Below are positions 11,141 to 22,793 of a DNA stretch of 64,000 nucleotides, one piece after another; position 1 is the first letter of the stretch; each line of letters starts with the position of its first letter. Under the pieces are notes generated by a model, which worked only from the letters and a program-made list of their open reading frames with translations, had not been told where the DNA came from and made no database searches. Origin of the DNA: Carex sylvatica (taxonomy: Eukaryota > Streptophyta > Magnoliopsida > Poales > Cyperaceae); the NCBI GenBank assembly GCA_964058845.1, contig CAXKVR010000445.1:1-64000 (forward strand), given 5' to 3'. Made by a program: the position numbers and the translations under genes.

Positions 11141-12500
11141 ACTTGATAACCGGAAATATAGAGTGTCCGGTTATTAAGTAACCAAAAATGAGTTCTGTTA
11201 TTAAGGTGGATTTGTTTTATTAATAAATCAGAATAAAAGAAGATGCCACCGTCTCCTTTGGTCAAAGCAGGCGAAAACTGAGAATTCAAATAATTTTTTG
11301 ATTCCATACGTAGTCGGCAGTTTTCAGAGTATGTTGATGGACATCAGATTTATTTATCTGATAAGTTTCATGATAATTTAATTTGCTTTAAAATTCATGC
11401 ACATAAAAATTAATATAAGCACATGAATATTAAAACGTAACAGATCTTAAAACATATATCGGATGTGTAGCTCATTTAGGGGTGTAAATGGATCAGATAT
11501 TATCTGATTTCGTCCGGATTTGAATTCATAAAATTATCTAAATTATCCGATCCGTATCTGTATTTGGGAATATCTGTATCCGTATTTAAAAAATATCAGT
11601 ATTTGTCCGATATCCGATCCGTATTCGAGTCGGATACGGATCTTCGGTGACCTGGATGAATGAATTAGGAGGTGCTTATGAACCGAATCCTCCAACTCAA
11701 TTTTTAAATAGTAACTACTTGTGCAATGGGCTTAAGGGGTGTAAACAGTTGGATACGAATCGGACAGTGGTCTTACTGTATTCGTTATAATTTTTTGAAT
11801 ACAGATATAGATATGGATAGTCTCGGATATCGGACAGATACCGATATTTTTCATAATTAGCTTGTTGATTACAAAATATCTATTATATTATTAAAATATT
11901 AGTCACTAATTATGTCATGGTGTTATATTGTTCATCAAAATATATATCTATATACAATTTAATAAATTAATTTAAGAACATACAACACATTTGTTTTGGT
12001 TTAAAAGTGTAAACAGTCGGATATGTATAGTTAAAAGTCTTACCGTATCTTTATCCGTTATAATTTTTCGGATACGGATAGTCTCAAATACAGATACAGA
12101 TCAGATAATTTAGATAATTTTCTGAATTTAGATCCGGACGAAATTGGATAATATCCAATCCATTTACACCCCTAAATGAGCTACACATCCGATATATGTT
12201 TTAAGATCTGTTACGTTTTAATATTCATGTGCTTATATTAATTTTTATGTGCACGAATTTTAAAAAAAATTAACTTGTCATGAAACTTATCAGATAAATA
12301 AATCTAATGTCCATCACATACTCTGTTCTCAATTGAAACTGCCGACTATGTATGGAATAAAAAATTATTTGAATTCTCAGTCTTCTGCTGCTTTGACCAA
12401 AGGAGACGGTGGCATCTTCTTTTATTCTGATTTATTAATAAAAAAAAACCCACCTTTCCGGTTGCTTAATAACCGAACTCATATTTCCGGTTACCAAGTA
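11141..12500. mobile_element. 1.36-kb inverted repeat with hAT-type ends nested at its core
   Basis: The left arm (about 11141-11600) and the right arm (about 12060-12500) are imperfect reverse complements: tacttggtaaccggaaatat at the right end corresponds to acttgataaccggaaatata at the left. Matching blocks include accgtctcctttggtcaaag and the run around the ATCAGATAAATAAAT word. Within the arms, TAGGGGTGTAAATGGAT at 11477 faces its reverse complement ending at 12174, the usual end of plant hAT MITEs. Further gtgtaaacag-tcggata words at 11737 and 12007 suggest another degenerate pair inside. No intact coding frame is present. Either one foldback element or an hAT MITE nested in an older inverted repeat. 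Confidence 0.75.
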
Positions 12501-12515
12501 ATCGGATATTTTTTT

Positions 12516-12821
12516 CATTTTTGAGAATTGAGTGACCGGAAAGAACATCAACATCCGGCTGTTTAGTAACTGGAAGGGATATTTTTGAAACTGAGTAGAT
12601 TTCGTAATTTTTTTTTTTATATTTATAAAATTTTTGGAACAACTTATTCATAATAAAGTCCAACTAGATTTGTAAAATATATATTAGTGACGAATCTGAA
12701 GAGGAGATGTTTTGAAAAGTAAATTCCAAACAAAATTAGAGATAGAGTGTTAATGCAAGTTATTTTTTTTCTTATATATGTAAATAGAGAGATTTTGGTT
12801 AACTAATTGTCTTTCTTTGTT
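12516..12821. other. AT-rich spacer
   Basis: Nothing recognised between the inverted repeat and the next MITE. Confidence 0.5.
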
Positions 12822-12829
12822 GTTTACAT

Positions 12830-13000
12830 TAGTGTTGTAAATAGCGGTATGCACTCGTCGGATGGATTTGATATCACCAAGCGATCAATAAAAAATAATC
12901 GAAAATAACTGGTCATAATCAGAAATAATCAGCCGATTAATCTGAAAAATCTGTGGTGGTTTGATCACCACCAATGACACGGCTATTTTTTGCAACACTG
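12830..13000. mobile_element. 171-bp hAT MITE with perfect 8-bp TSD
   Basis: The termini TAGTGTTGTAAATAGC (left) and CAGTGTTGCAAAAAATAGC (right end, reverse-complemented) are inverted repeats of hAT type. The direct repeat gtttacat sits on both sides (12822-12829 and 13001-13008). Non-autonomous, no coding capacity. Confidence 0.88.
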
Positions 13001-13105
13001 GTTTACATCATTATCTTCTTTTTGTGCATGTCGTTTTGTGCTCGATGTCTACGCTGCAAATCGTTACACACATGAATTAGTTCTTCACGGGTGGAATTCA
13101 AAGTT

Positions 13106-13159
13106 TTTTTTTTTTTTTGAAGTATTGGCAGCGGCTGCCAATAATAAAATTTTATTGAA
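13106..13159 (-). mobile_element. minimal LINE 3' tail with 17-bp TSD
   Basis: The 17-bp word gggtggaattcaaagtt flanks the insert on both sides (13089-13105, 13160-13176). The insert read on the minus strand is about 40 bases ending in a 9-bp stem-loop (TATTGGCAG-CCG-CTGCCAATA), then ACTTC and an A tail. This is an extremely truncated LINE copy retaining only the terminal recognition hairpin and poly(A). Confidence 0.85.
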
Positions 13160-13176
13160 GGGTGGAATTCAAAGTT

Positions 13177-14333
13177 GTGGATGGAAATGCCACCGAATTG
13201 GGTGACTCCATTATCTTTTACAGTAAGACAAACGTTTTAAGGAAAGGTTAATTATTACTAATGCAAATATTTCATTCAAGAAATATAAATAAGAGCTAAA
13301 GCACTGAACGTGCTTAGATAGTAAATGTATATTTTGTAAAGTAAATCATTTATTGATCGAAGTGTTTGATTTTAAAGAAGGATTTCAATGTCGATATGGT
13401 GACGGTGCTAATCGGCACCAATAATATTACATTGCAAATAATTATTTTTAATACTTATAACATAATTATTTAATTAGATAAATTGTATATATTATGCAAT
13501 GTGCATACATAAAAAATTATATATTTTAATTTATTTTGGAATGCTTTAAGAGCTTATACAATGAAGGGATCAAATTTTGATAATTTAATTACCTTAATGG
13601 ATATTAAAATACGGGCAGCATTTCCTAATTTTTCAAAGCTTCCGTCATCGTTATGCTGGTGCGAACATGTACAAGAGTTTTAAGTGTAAACACTTTTATC
13701 AATGTGAATTTAGAGCTCAATAAATGTGAACACTACAACAAGTATGAAACAAGTTGTAACAGTGTAAATATAAGTGTTGTTTTGCAGGCTCATACTGGCT
13801 TTGAATCAGGGTGTCATGTACTCCCCAACATGATCAGCCAATATAAATGGTGCAGTCTGGCTTCTTCTCTAAGTGCGATGACAATTCATGTCTTTTATTA
13901 ATAATTTGAATATATCTATATTAGAAAATCACGTGACCCGCCAGTCAGCTAATTTTTAGTTAACTCATATATTGTTAATGTTGTTAATGTGTACTTTTAT
14001 CTTTTCTTTCTTCATTTATGTCTGCACTTTGTACTATATATATTGATGAATATATTTTCGATACAAATCTACGGATAATTTCGCAAAAAAGGAAATTTCT
14101 ATTTGAATATCATAAATATACTCCATATAGAAAATTTCCTATTTCAAGCGCGTGCTGTGGTACGTATTTCTGTCTCGTCAATGTTTCAGGGCACTAAAGA
14201 AGTAATTAAATTTCCATGCAGGGATTCATTTGTAATTGTGTTCTTTTTTATAGTATTAGTTTTGTTTAATATCTGAGTAGCACCGCCACTTCAAGGCCAC
14301 TGCTCTTTTGATTTGATCTGGAAAAGAAAGCCA
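13177..14333. other. AT-rich intergenic DNA upstream of the KNOX remnant
   Basis: No gene recognised. The frame at 13653-13901 has no motif. It may include old KNOX promoter sequence, but no element can be assigned. Confidence 0.4.
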
Positions 14334-14334
14334 C

Positions 14335-14370
<36 letters not shown>

Positions 14371-14630
14371 CTCTCTCTCTCTTCCTCTCCCTCTCTCAGT
14401 TTCTCTTTCTGTCTCTCAAGGTTTCTTTGGGTTGCAGCCCCTTGCCTTTTCCCCATGTCACCATCTCTCCCTCCTCGCCTTCCAATGATAACTTAACCCT
14501 TTCTCCTTTAGGCAGAACAAGAAATACCTTAACTTTTCAACCTTTCTCCTTTATCCTTTCTCTTCTCCCAAAACCTTGCCTTCCTTAATTTCTTCTCTCC
14601 CCAACGAGAGGAATAGAGAGGCAGAAACCA
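14334..14630 (+). promoter_or_regulatory. KNOX 5' leader with (CA)n and (CT)n runs
   Basis: A (CA)n run at about 14334-14362 passes into CT-rich sequence (14363-14420) and then into pyrimidine-rich, moderately GC sequence up to the KNOX ATG. This resembles a plant 5' untranslated leader. No clear TATA box was identified. Confidence 0.45.
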
Positions 14631-14959
14631 ATGGAAGAGATCTCCCACCAGTTTGGAGCTACCAACACTAACCCATGGGGCTCTCTCATGTACTCTTTCA
14701 CATCTCCTCATACCACTCAAACTAACAACCCTAACATACCAAATCCAAATGCACTAGTTGCATCTCCTACTCCTTTAAGCGTTGCAATACCACTTGCATT
14801 GAACAGTACAACTCAGTAGCTGCACCTGCCAGTAAAGAAACCTCTTCTTCTTCCTCCCCTTTCCAGATCGTGCCTACTGAGGTTGAAGCCATCAAGGCTA
14901 AGATCATATCTCATCCGCACTATACTTCTCTCCTCGCTGCCTACTTAGATTGCCAAAAG
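14631..14959 (+). pseudogene. class I KNOX homeobox gene, first exon (KNOX1 domain), frameshifted
   Basis: The exon opens MEEISHQFG and PWGSLM, as in the knotted1/OSH1 group (recalled, not searched). That frame stops at 14817-14819. A different frame (codons from 14819) then gives SKETSSSSSPFQIV and the KNOX1 helix EAIKAKIISHPHY with SLLAAYLDCQK. So a net frameshift separates the start codon from the KNOX1 domain. The exon ends at the conserved CQK site where class I KNOX genes have an intron, but the donor reads GC (14960-14961) where GT is normal. Intact proteins are nuclear regulators that maintain shoot meristems. The KNOX2 exons do not follow; the ELK/homeodomain exon lies 5 kb away on the opposite strand. 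Not functional as it stands. Confidence 0.85.
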
Positions 14960-15178
14960 GCATATACCTTCTTTCTTTTATACATAAGTTGTACTTGATC
15001 GATATGATACTGACTTAACTAAAATTATGCCAACTTTGATCACAGCAGTACAATATGATAATTCCTTCTATTTCTAGAAACTTGGAAAGACGGTTTTTGA
15101 TTGATGCTAAAATGTTCTAGCATCAGTGCTATTTTTATATTTTTCATCTCTCTGTTAGCATAGCTACTACTAAATAGG

Positions 15179-17221
15179 AATTTTTTTCGCAAACTATAAT
15201 TAATAAATGAAAAATTACGATACCAATATGATTACTTTTTTTTTTAAAAACCATAAGGACCGGACGGTCCGTTCGGTCTCCAATTTTTTTTTTCTCCAAA
15301 CCGAACGGACCGTTCGGTCCCCTTTTTTTTTTTTTTTTTTCTTCAGACTCTATGGACCGTTCGATCTCTCCCTCTTTTCTTTGTAAATAAATTACATTTA
15401 TTGCAACTCCGCAAACCAAGACATTTGCCCATATTGACTTGCATGGACTCACGCTCTTTTCAATGTTACTTTTATTTTTTCATTGTATGTGAATCAAATT
15501 AATCTATTTGTCGTCATCTTAATTATCATGGTGCTTGTCCAATCAAAGATGCAACTAAACCAAACAAAAGATCTCTAATACAACTGATATGTGCAATCTA
15601 GCTAGTTAAGGGTCTTAGTGTCTTACCAAATTTACCATGCATCTTGAGAATAGCGTTGATAATTTAATTATGCAAAGTTGTAGCATCATCACATCACCGT
15701 ATAAAATTATAGAATCCATTTTTTACTTCCCACATAATAGGTCATGTTCTTATTTATTAACTATTGATATACATTAATTAAGTAAATTTATATAATAATT
15801 AACTACTATATAAATGCATATATTACTACATAAATTATTTTTTTATACTACAATTCCAACATAAACTATTTATACAACTAAAAAAATACACATAAACTAC
15901 TTTTACTACAAAAAGAAAAAATTATACATAAACTATTTATTTATACTACAATTACAAAATAAACCATTTATTTATACTACAATTACAACATAAACCATTT
16001 ATTCTAATTATTTATTCATAATTACGGATTATTTAACAAAAACAAAATAATTAAATACATACCTAACGAAATTGGTAGATCTGAAGCTTTTATTGTTCTC
16101 CTTTCAAAAATAAACAAACATACGTGATTAGAATAAAAATCACACTAATTATGAGATTTTTAAAAAAAATTATATGAAGGAAGAAAGGAGGCGCAGAGAG
16201 AAGGAAGAAGAAAAATGGAGGAAAAGAGCAATGAATGAAGAAGGAAGATGAAGGCCACGGGTTGCATTAAAAAACAAAAAGAAAGGGAGAGACCGTTCAA
16301 AGAAAGGGGGAGACCGAACGGTCCGTCCGGTCCGGTGAAAAAATTAAAAATTGTTGGATTTTCTATGGCAGCTTTCGTGAAAAACAGACAAAAAATAGGA
16401 AAAATGAAAAAAAGTGGAGACCGGACAGTCCGTCCAGTCTGGAGAAAAAAAAAATGCAAGTCTTCGATGATTAGAAGTTCTCATGATTAAACCAGTATTA
16501 TGTTATTTGAAGGTTGCTCCTCATAAAAGCAAATCAAAAGTTTGAGCTATTGTTAAAAAGTTCATATAAACAAGTTAATTACTCTACCATTTGGTAAATA
16601 TGAAAAATGGTAGGGACGAGCCGCTAGATCAGTTTTGGTTGAATCAATGAAGGATCTAAGACAACTGTTTGGTGCTACTCTAAAAAAATGTAGAAAAGTT
16701 GGGGTTTTCTGCAAATAAAAAAAACTAGTCGGAGAGCATTATGGGCCTTTCAAATATAGTTTAGAGAATTATGGGCCTTTCAAAAATCGGAGAGCATTAT
16801 GAGCATAAAAACATGCTTCTCAATATATGGACAAGAGTTGGAGGTGCTTAATGGGCCTTTCAAAAATCCTTTAAACTCAATCCGTTTGTATTGATATATT
16901 ATTCACTGGGTTTTGCTTGTGAATAGTGGGAAAGATGAACTTTGACTTCTGGGATGTCCTCGAACACAAAATTAATTTAATTTTGATGATTAGAAGTTCT
17001 TATATAGTTTCTGAATTAACAAGTTAAAGTTGAAATTAATACTCACCCAATCACATCCTACTCGGTAAAAAAAAAGTGGAGACCGGACGGTCCGTCCAGT
17101 CTGGAGAAAAAAAAAAAATTGGAGACCGGACGGATCGTCCGGTCCTTATGGTTTTAAAAAAAAAACAATCACATTGGTATCGTAATTTTTCATTTATTAA
17201 TTATGGTTTGCGAAAAAAATT
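15179..17221. mobile_element. long-TIR element E1 (with internal insertion), unclassified
   Basis: The outer ends aatttttttcgcaaactata and its mirror ending at 17221 are inverted repeats of at least 55 bp, continuing imperfectly through a GC-rich zone of GGACCG/CGGTCC words (15250-15370, 16290-16450, 17080-17145). No protein is encoded: the frames present are short and run through the repeats. The centre (15460-16180) is AT-rich with repeated tactacaattacaa words. Positions 16455-17066 are an extra segment absent from copy E2, bounded by a ~45-bp direct repeat (about 16410-16454 and 17067-17112). No clear TSD was found, so the superfamily is undetermined; long TIRs suggest a Mutator-like or foldback non-autonomous element. 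Confidence 0.75.
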
Positions 17222-19808
17222 CGCTAGCGCTGCATATGACATCAATTTGTCGCTTGACTATAAATTCTATTGACTATTTGATTACATCTTTTGATTCATC
17301 TTATCTATTAAAATATTATTAAAAATATTATAATAATGCTAACAGATTGGTTTGTAATATTATGATCTATTTATCCGTTATTTGAATTACTCATTTATTT
17401 AACCATTATTTTAAGAATATTTTAATTACTCATTATTGTATATGCCTATTTGAAATTTGTAATAGTATAATTTACTCATTATTTATTCACTAGTTGCAAA
17501 TGAATAATTTTAATAGTATAATTTATTTAATCACTTATCTTAATAGTATTTGATTTGCAACTTCCGATATTTTTATAAATACGCATATATAAGTCTGTAT
17601 TAAAATTAACATATGCGGTCGCATACCGTATGAAATCCGCATTTAAAAACATTGGCACCCGCATTCACTATAATATGTCTGAATTCACTAAGCGTTCATT
17701 TTCCTAACAATAATAACGGTAATGGTACCCAAACCAAAAAACACTCAATTTATAGAAATTATTTAAAAATACTATAGGCCTTGAGATCTTTATCATGTAG
17801 AAAAAAGTGAAAAATAAATTCAATTTTCTTCTTTAGTTTAAGTATAGAATATTATGTGGCATTAGTAAAGTAGTAGGAAAAAAAGCTGGTTTCTTCTATG
17901 AATTTTTTTTTTCATGTAATAATATATCCTCGTATTATTTTTATTTATTTTATAATAAAAAATATTTACATAAAGGATAATAAATTAAGACTTCGAAACT
18001 CGTGAACATGTTTATAGTGTCACCGTAATTAATTTATAAAACACATAAGAAAAAAAATGCATTACATCAAACTTTATTCTGTCATTGCGGAGAATCTGAT
18101 TGTTTATTAGTAAATATAAAATTTCTAATTAAATCTCAGGAAACTCTTTTGCCCCAAAATTTTCAGCCCAGCTAACCTCCACTAATATTGAACCCAAAAA
18201 AAAAAATCTCAAATTCCAGAAACTAAGCAAAATAAAATGAGAAATTAACAATTTATGCTAAAGTATTGAAGTTAATATTGAAGGAACTAGAGGAAGACAA
18301 AAATAATATGAAAACGAATTGCAAGTATTGAAGAATATGAATAGAGGATAGAGTAGCTTAAATTAAAATATTAAATAATACTGTGTAAAAGAATAATTAA
18401 AGTTGTTTGTAAATATCAACCCACTATTGTTTTTAATTGGAGCAAACCATCCATTAGTTATTGTATCATGAACCAAATTTTTACAACTTTTCAGGCTCCC
18501 AATGACGTAGTACGTTAATGGCTTTAAAATGATGAGAAGATATATAAGCAGAAGTGCAATGCTAAATAGATTTATATATAAATAACTATTCAAGGACATA
18601 ACACTTAACTGTTATGCTCCATTTTCTTTTAATCTTATTTATATTTTAAATTCTTTAACAATGATATTTCGACATAAATTTGTTGACAAATTTGTGAGTG
18701 CATATGTTTACAAGTCATGCTCAATTCATGCTTTCAGAGAGCTATAAAACGTTTATTTTTTGTTTTTGTTTTTAAAGAACAACAAATATGAATTCATACA
18801 GCCATACAAGGCATATTCACAATAATTTATTCTGAACCCATTGCTGTGCTCAACAGATACACATTTTGAGAAAGCTGTTTTTAATTCATACAGGGCATGA
18901 GTAGTAGAGTCAAAAGAACTGTGTATGTGATTTGCCTTGCATGAATTAAAATTTGCTCTGTGCAATAGCCAATAGGCATTGGTAATAACTCTGTATGTGA
19001 TCTGCCATGAGGGTTTCAAAGTTGCTTGTTAATTATATGGAAAGTTTTAGTAGGTATCAAGGGGTACGCAATTGGATTCCTGGAGATTCTTTTCTGCGTA
19101 TTTGAAGAGTTGGTTATTGATGCATCAGTGAATGCTGTTTTTAAATTTAAAACATATCCTTCTCTTCAACTTTTTCAATGTCTAACCGTACCTCAAAATC
19201 TAATCCCATGTCCCAACTGAGGTTTCAATCGAAATTCATTTTTCCTGATAAAAAGTGAATGTAATGCATGCAGGTTATACGTAAACTAGGGCTGAAATAT
19301 ACGTAAACTAGTACTACTCTAGTCTATTAAGTATTGTATAATTAAGAACACAGCTGAAATATTATTTTAGTACCAAGGGGGTGACAAATTATGCATTTTG
19401 AAGGCGTCCACGATCGACTGAATCAGATCTCTCGGTAGAGCAATGCATCCCATAAGATCATCAAAAACCTAGTAGTCCATATAGCAAGTGCAATGAAACG
19501 TTGCCATAAAATGCAAACAATATAACAACTACACGAGGAAGAAGTTTTGGAATAAGTTCATGACCAACATACAATGAAACATGCACACAACATGTTTTAG
19601 GGCTAGGTTTTTATATTGAAAACCTTACATATATTATATATATATATTTGGGGGTTCCGGGGTTGTAAAGAAGTTGTTTTAGTATAGTAGTACTGTAGTA
19701 GGTGATGACATTGACAGATACTTTGGACAATGTTAGCTAATATCAGTATATACTGTAGTAGGTCATGATGACTTAAAAAGCACACGTGAGTAGAAATTAA
19801 CCACGTAC
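17222..19808. other. AT-rich DNA between E1 and the KNOX ELK exon
   Basis: No gene, and no trace of the last homeodomain exon expected next to the ELK exon on the minus strand. Frames at 18363-18599 and 18753-19019 have no motif. A word tactgtagtaggt(g/c)atgatgac occurs twice near 19690 and 19750, a minor duplication. Confidence 0.45.
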
Positions 19809-19812
19809 GCAT

Positions 19813-20033
19813 CGATGGATAAGGCCACTTGTAGTGCATCTCCCACCAATTCAACAACTGCTTGGGTAGTTTGCCTTTCTTTTTCTTTTTGGATAACACC
19901 TGCTTGAGCGAGCTCAAGTAGCCGCTGTACTTCTTTAAGAGATGATGCTTGAGTTCCTGATCCACGCCATGTGCATCTATCTCTGGCAGTTCCGTCTCTC
20001 CACCGCTACCCTCTTGATCCTCCTCTCATGAAC
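19813..20033 (-). pseudogene. class I KNOX homeobox gene, ELK plus homeodomain-start exon, damaged
   Basis: Read leftwards from an acceptor AG at 20035-20034, the exon encodes [19 protein letters not shown], the ELK block [16 protein letters not shown], a Lys-rich stretch, and the start of the TALE homeodomain up to HYKWPYPS, where class I KNOX genes have their last intron. It agrees closely with the knotted1/OSH1 group from memory. Damage: an in-frame TGA two codons into the exon (minus strand, near 20028), four residues missing between KGKLPK and QLLNWW (in-frame 12-nt loss), Glu to Val in the ELK block, and no clean donor directly after KWPYPS. Its strand is opposite to exon 1 at 14631-14959, so the gene has been split and partly inverted. 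Confidence 0.87.
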
Positions 20034-21342
20034 CTGCACAAAAGAAAGATCACTTAGTTTTGTTTATACAAACAATCATGATAATATTCAAGGCTTATAC
20101 AAAGATCAAAATAACTGAGGATAATATTCGTGCGAGGTCATCTAATTTTCCAAACAAAGTTCAATAAACAATTATTTTTACTTGAAATTACATGGAACTA
20201 AATATGAGCAATCCTAGCATGAAAAGACGATGAATATAATAATTTTTTTATGTGAGCTGAAAAGAAAGGGCTACACATGGAATAATGTGCATGTAAATGG
20301 AGCATATAACCAAGCCTCGTAAATGATTTTTTGTTTATAACAGTACATGTTATTCTCCTCAAAATACAAGAAAAGCTGCACCAATGTCCAGACACTCTAC
20401 AAGGAGATCAGTAACATAGTTTTCTGACAAGGAAAGCTTTGAGCCTTTGACCCAAAGATCATCAAAGACTTACATAACAGATTCAAACAAAGTCTTTTAA
20501 TTTGACGTCAAACTCTAAACCAAGATTATTTCGAACAAAAAATAAATGTAACGAGAAAAAGGTTGTAACAATCAAAGGAGAAAAAAAAACTAGGGTTTGA
20601 TTTTAATTGCTGTAAAAGTTCACGATTGAATCGATTGATTAGACAGGCATCCAATGTTATTTCACCCCTTACCCTACTGTTTATTTATTTAACATTTACC
20701 TCCCTTCCTCTCTCAACCTATCAGAAGCATGACCAAGAAGACCCAAGAAAATAAATTAAGGCGGGAGGGGTACAAAAGAAATTTTCTTCTCAGGTGATTA
20801 TTCTCGAGGCAAAGGCATTTTCTTGCCTTGGAACCCCAAACAAAAAGACCCTGTCAGATTTTTAAATAAAAAAAACATTTCAAAAAGAACCTAGTTTTCA
20901 GTATTAGACAGAGTCTACGTACACTGCTTTCCTTGAGTTCCACTCATACCACAATTTTTAAATATGAAACACAGTTAAACAAAGAACAATTATACCTTCA
21001 CTAGCATTTACTCCACAAAACGATACTCACTGGCAACAGATCAGAAAGTAGAAAACATTTTTAAAAGGTACTATTCAAATTAGAGATAAGCCTACATTTT
21101 TATTGCACGCTAAACCTTCCAAAAAAGAAAAACATATTCTTTCTTGAGCTTGTTTCTCTATATTACCAAATTCATTGATGAATTAATAATAGAAACCTTA
21201 GCTTCCATAAGAAACTGTACATTAATATTATCAAGAGAAATATTATCGAACACTTTTTTCTAAAACACATTTTCTAGATTAAGCATTTATTGTAGAAAAT
21301 AGTATCCAGATACCTGAAGAAAAGTAGAGAAGAGGAAAAAGA
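20034..21342. other. intron-like AT-rich DNA on the far side of the ELK exon
   Basis: In the gene's own orientation this is where the KNOX2 exons should lie. I found no KNOX2 sequence in any frame, so those exons are deleted or too diverged to see. Confidence 0.5.
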
Positions 21343-22793
21343 AATTTTTTTCGCAAACTATAATTAATAAATGAAAAATTACGATACCAATATGATTGTT
21401 TTTTTTTTTAAAACCATAAGGACCGGACGGTCTGTCCGATCTCAAATTTTTTTTTCTCCAGACTGGACGGACCGTCCGGTCTCCACTTTTTTTTTTCGTT
21501 TTTCATTTTTTTTTTTTCTGTTTTTCAAGAAAGCTGCCACAGAAGATCTGGCAATTTTTAATTTTTTCACCGGACCGGACGGACCGTCTGGTCTCCTTTT
21601 TTTTTTTTTTTTTCTTTAGACCCTACGGACCGTTCGGTCTCCCCCTTTATTTTTGTTTTTTAATGCAACCCGTGGCCTTCATCTTCCTTCTTCATTCATT
21701 GTTCTTTCCCTCCATCTTTCTTCTTCCTTCTCTCTGCGCCTCCTTTCTTCCTTCATCTAAATTTTTTTTAACTCTCATAATTAGTGTGATTTTTATTCTA
21801 ATCACATAAGTTTGTTTATTTTTGAAAGAATAACAATAAAAACTTCAGATCTACCAATTTCGTTAGGTATGTATTTAATTATTTTGTTTTTGTTCAATAA
21901 TCCGTAATTATGAATAAATGATTAGAATAAATGGTTTATGTTGTAATTGTAGTATAAATAAATGGTTTATTTTGTAATTGTAGTATAAATAAATAGTTTA
22001 TGTGTAATTTTTTCTTTTTGTAGTAAAAATAGTTTATGTGTATTTTTTTAGTAGTATAAATAGTTTATATTGGAATTGTAGTATAAAAAAATAATTTATG
22101 TAGTAATATATGCATTTATATAGTAGTTAATTATTATATAAATTTACTTAATTAATGTATATCAATAGTTAATAAATAAGAACATGACCTGGGAAGTAAA
22201 AAATGGATTCTATAATTTTATAGGGTGATGTGATGATGCTACAACTTTGCATAATTAAATTATCAACGCTATTCTCAAGATGCATGGTAAATTTGGTAAG
22301 ACACTAAGACCCTTAACTAGCTAGATTGCACATATCGGTTGTATTAGAGATCTTTTTTGTGGTTTAGTTGCATCTTTGATTGGACAAGCACCATGATAAT
22401 TAAGATGACGACAAATAAATTAATTTGATTCACATACAATGAAAAAAATAAAAGTAACATTGAAAAGAGCTTGAGTTCATGCAAGTCAATATGGGCAAAT
22501 GTCTTGGTTTGCGGAGTTGCAGTAAATGTAATTTATTTACAAAGAAAAAAGGGAGAGACTGAACGGTCCATAGCGTTTGAAGAAAAAAAAAAAAAAAGAC
22601 CGGACGGTCCGTCCGGTTCGGTGAAAAAATTAAAAATTGCCGGATCTTCTGTGACAGATTTCGTGAAAAATAGAAAAAAAAAAAAAAAAGTAGAGACCGG
22701 ATGATTCGTTCGGTCTGGAGGAAAAAAAATTGGAGACCGAATAAACCGTCCGGTCCTTATGGTTTTTAAAAAAAAAAAAACAATCATATTGAT
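21343..22793. mobile_element. long-TIR element E2, inverted second copy of E1, right end missing
   Basis: Begins with the same aatttttttcgcaaactata terminus and GGACCG/CGGTCC zone as the right end of E1, then runs through the E1 interior in reverse order (for example the tagatctgaagc-side sequence, the repeated ttgtagtataaat words and the gcatggtaaatttggtaag block). It stops inside the other TIR at about 22793, after caatcatattgatat, so roughly the last 40 bases are missing. It lacks the 0.6-kb insertion of E1. With E1 it forms an inverted pair around the KNOX ELK exon. Confidence 0.78.
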
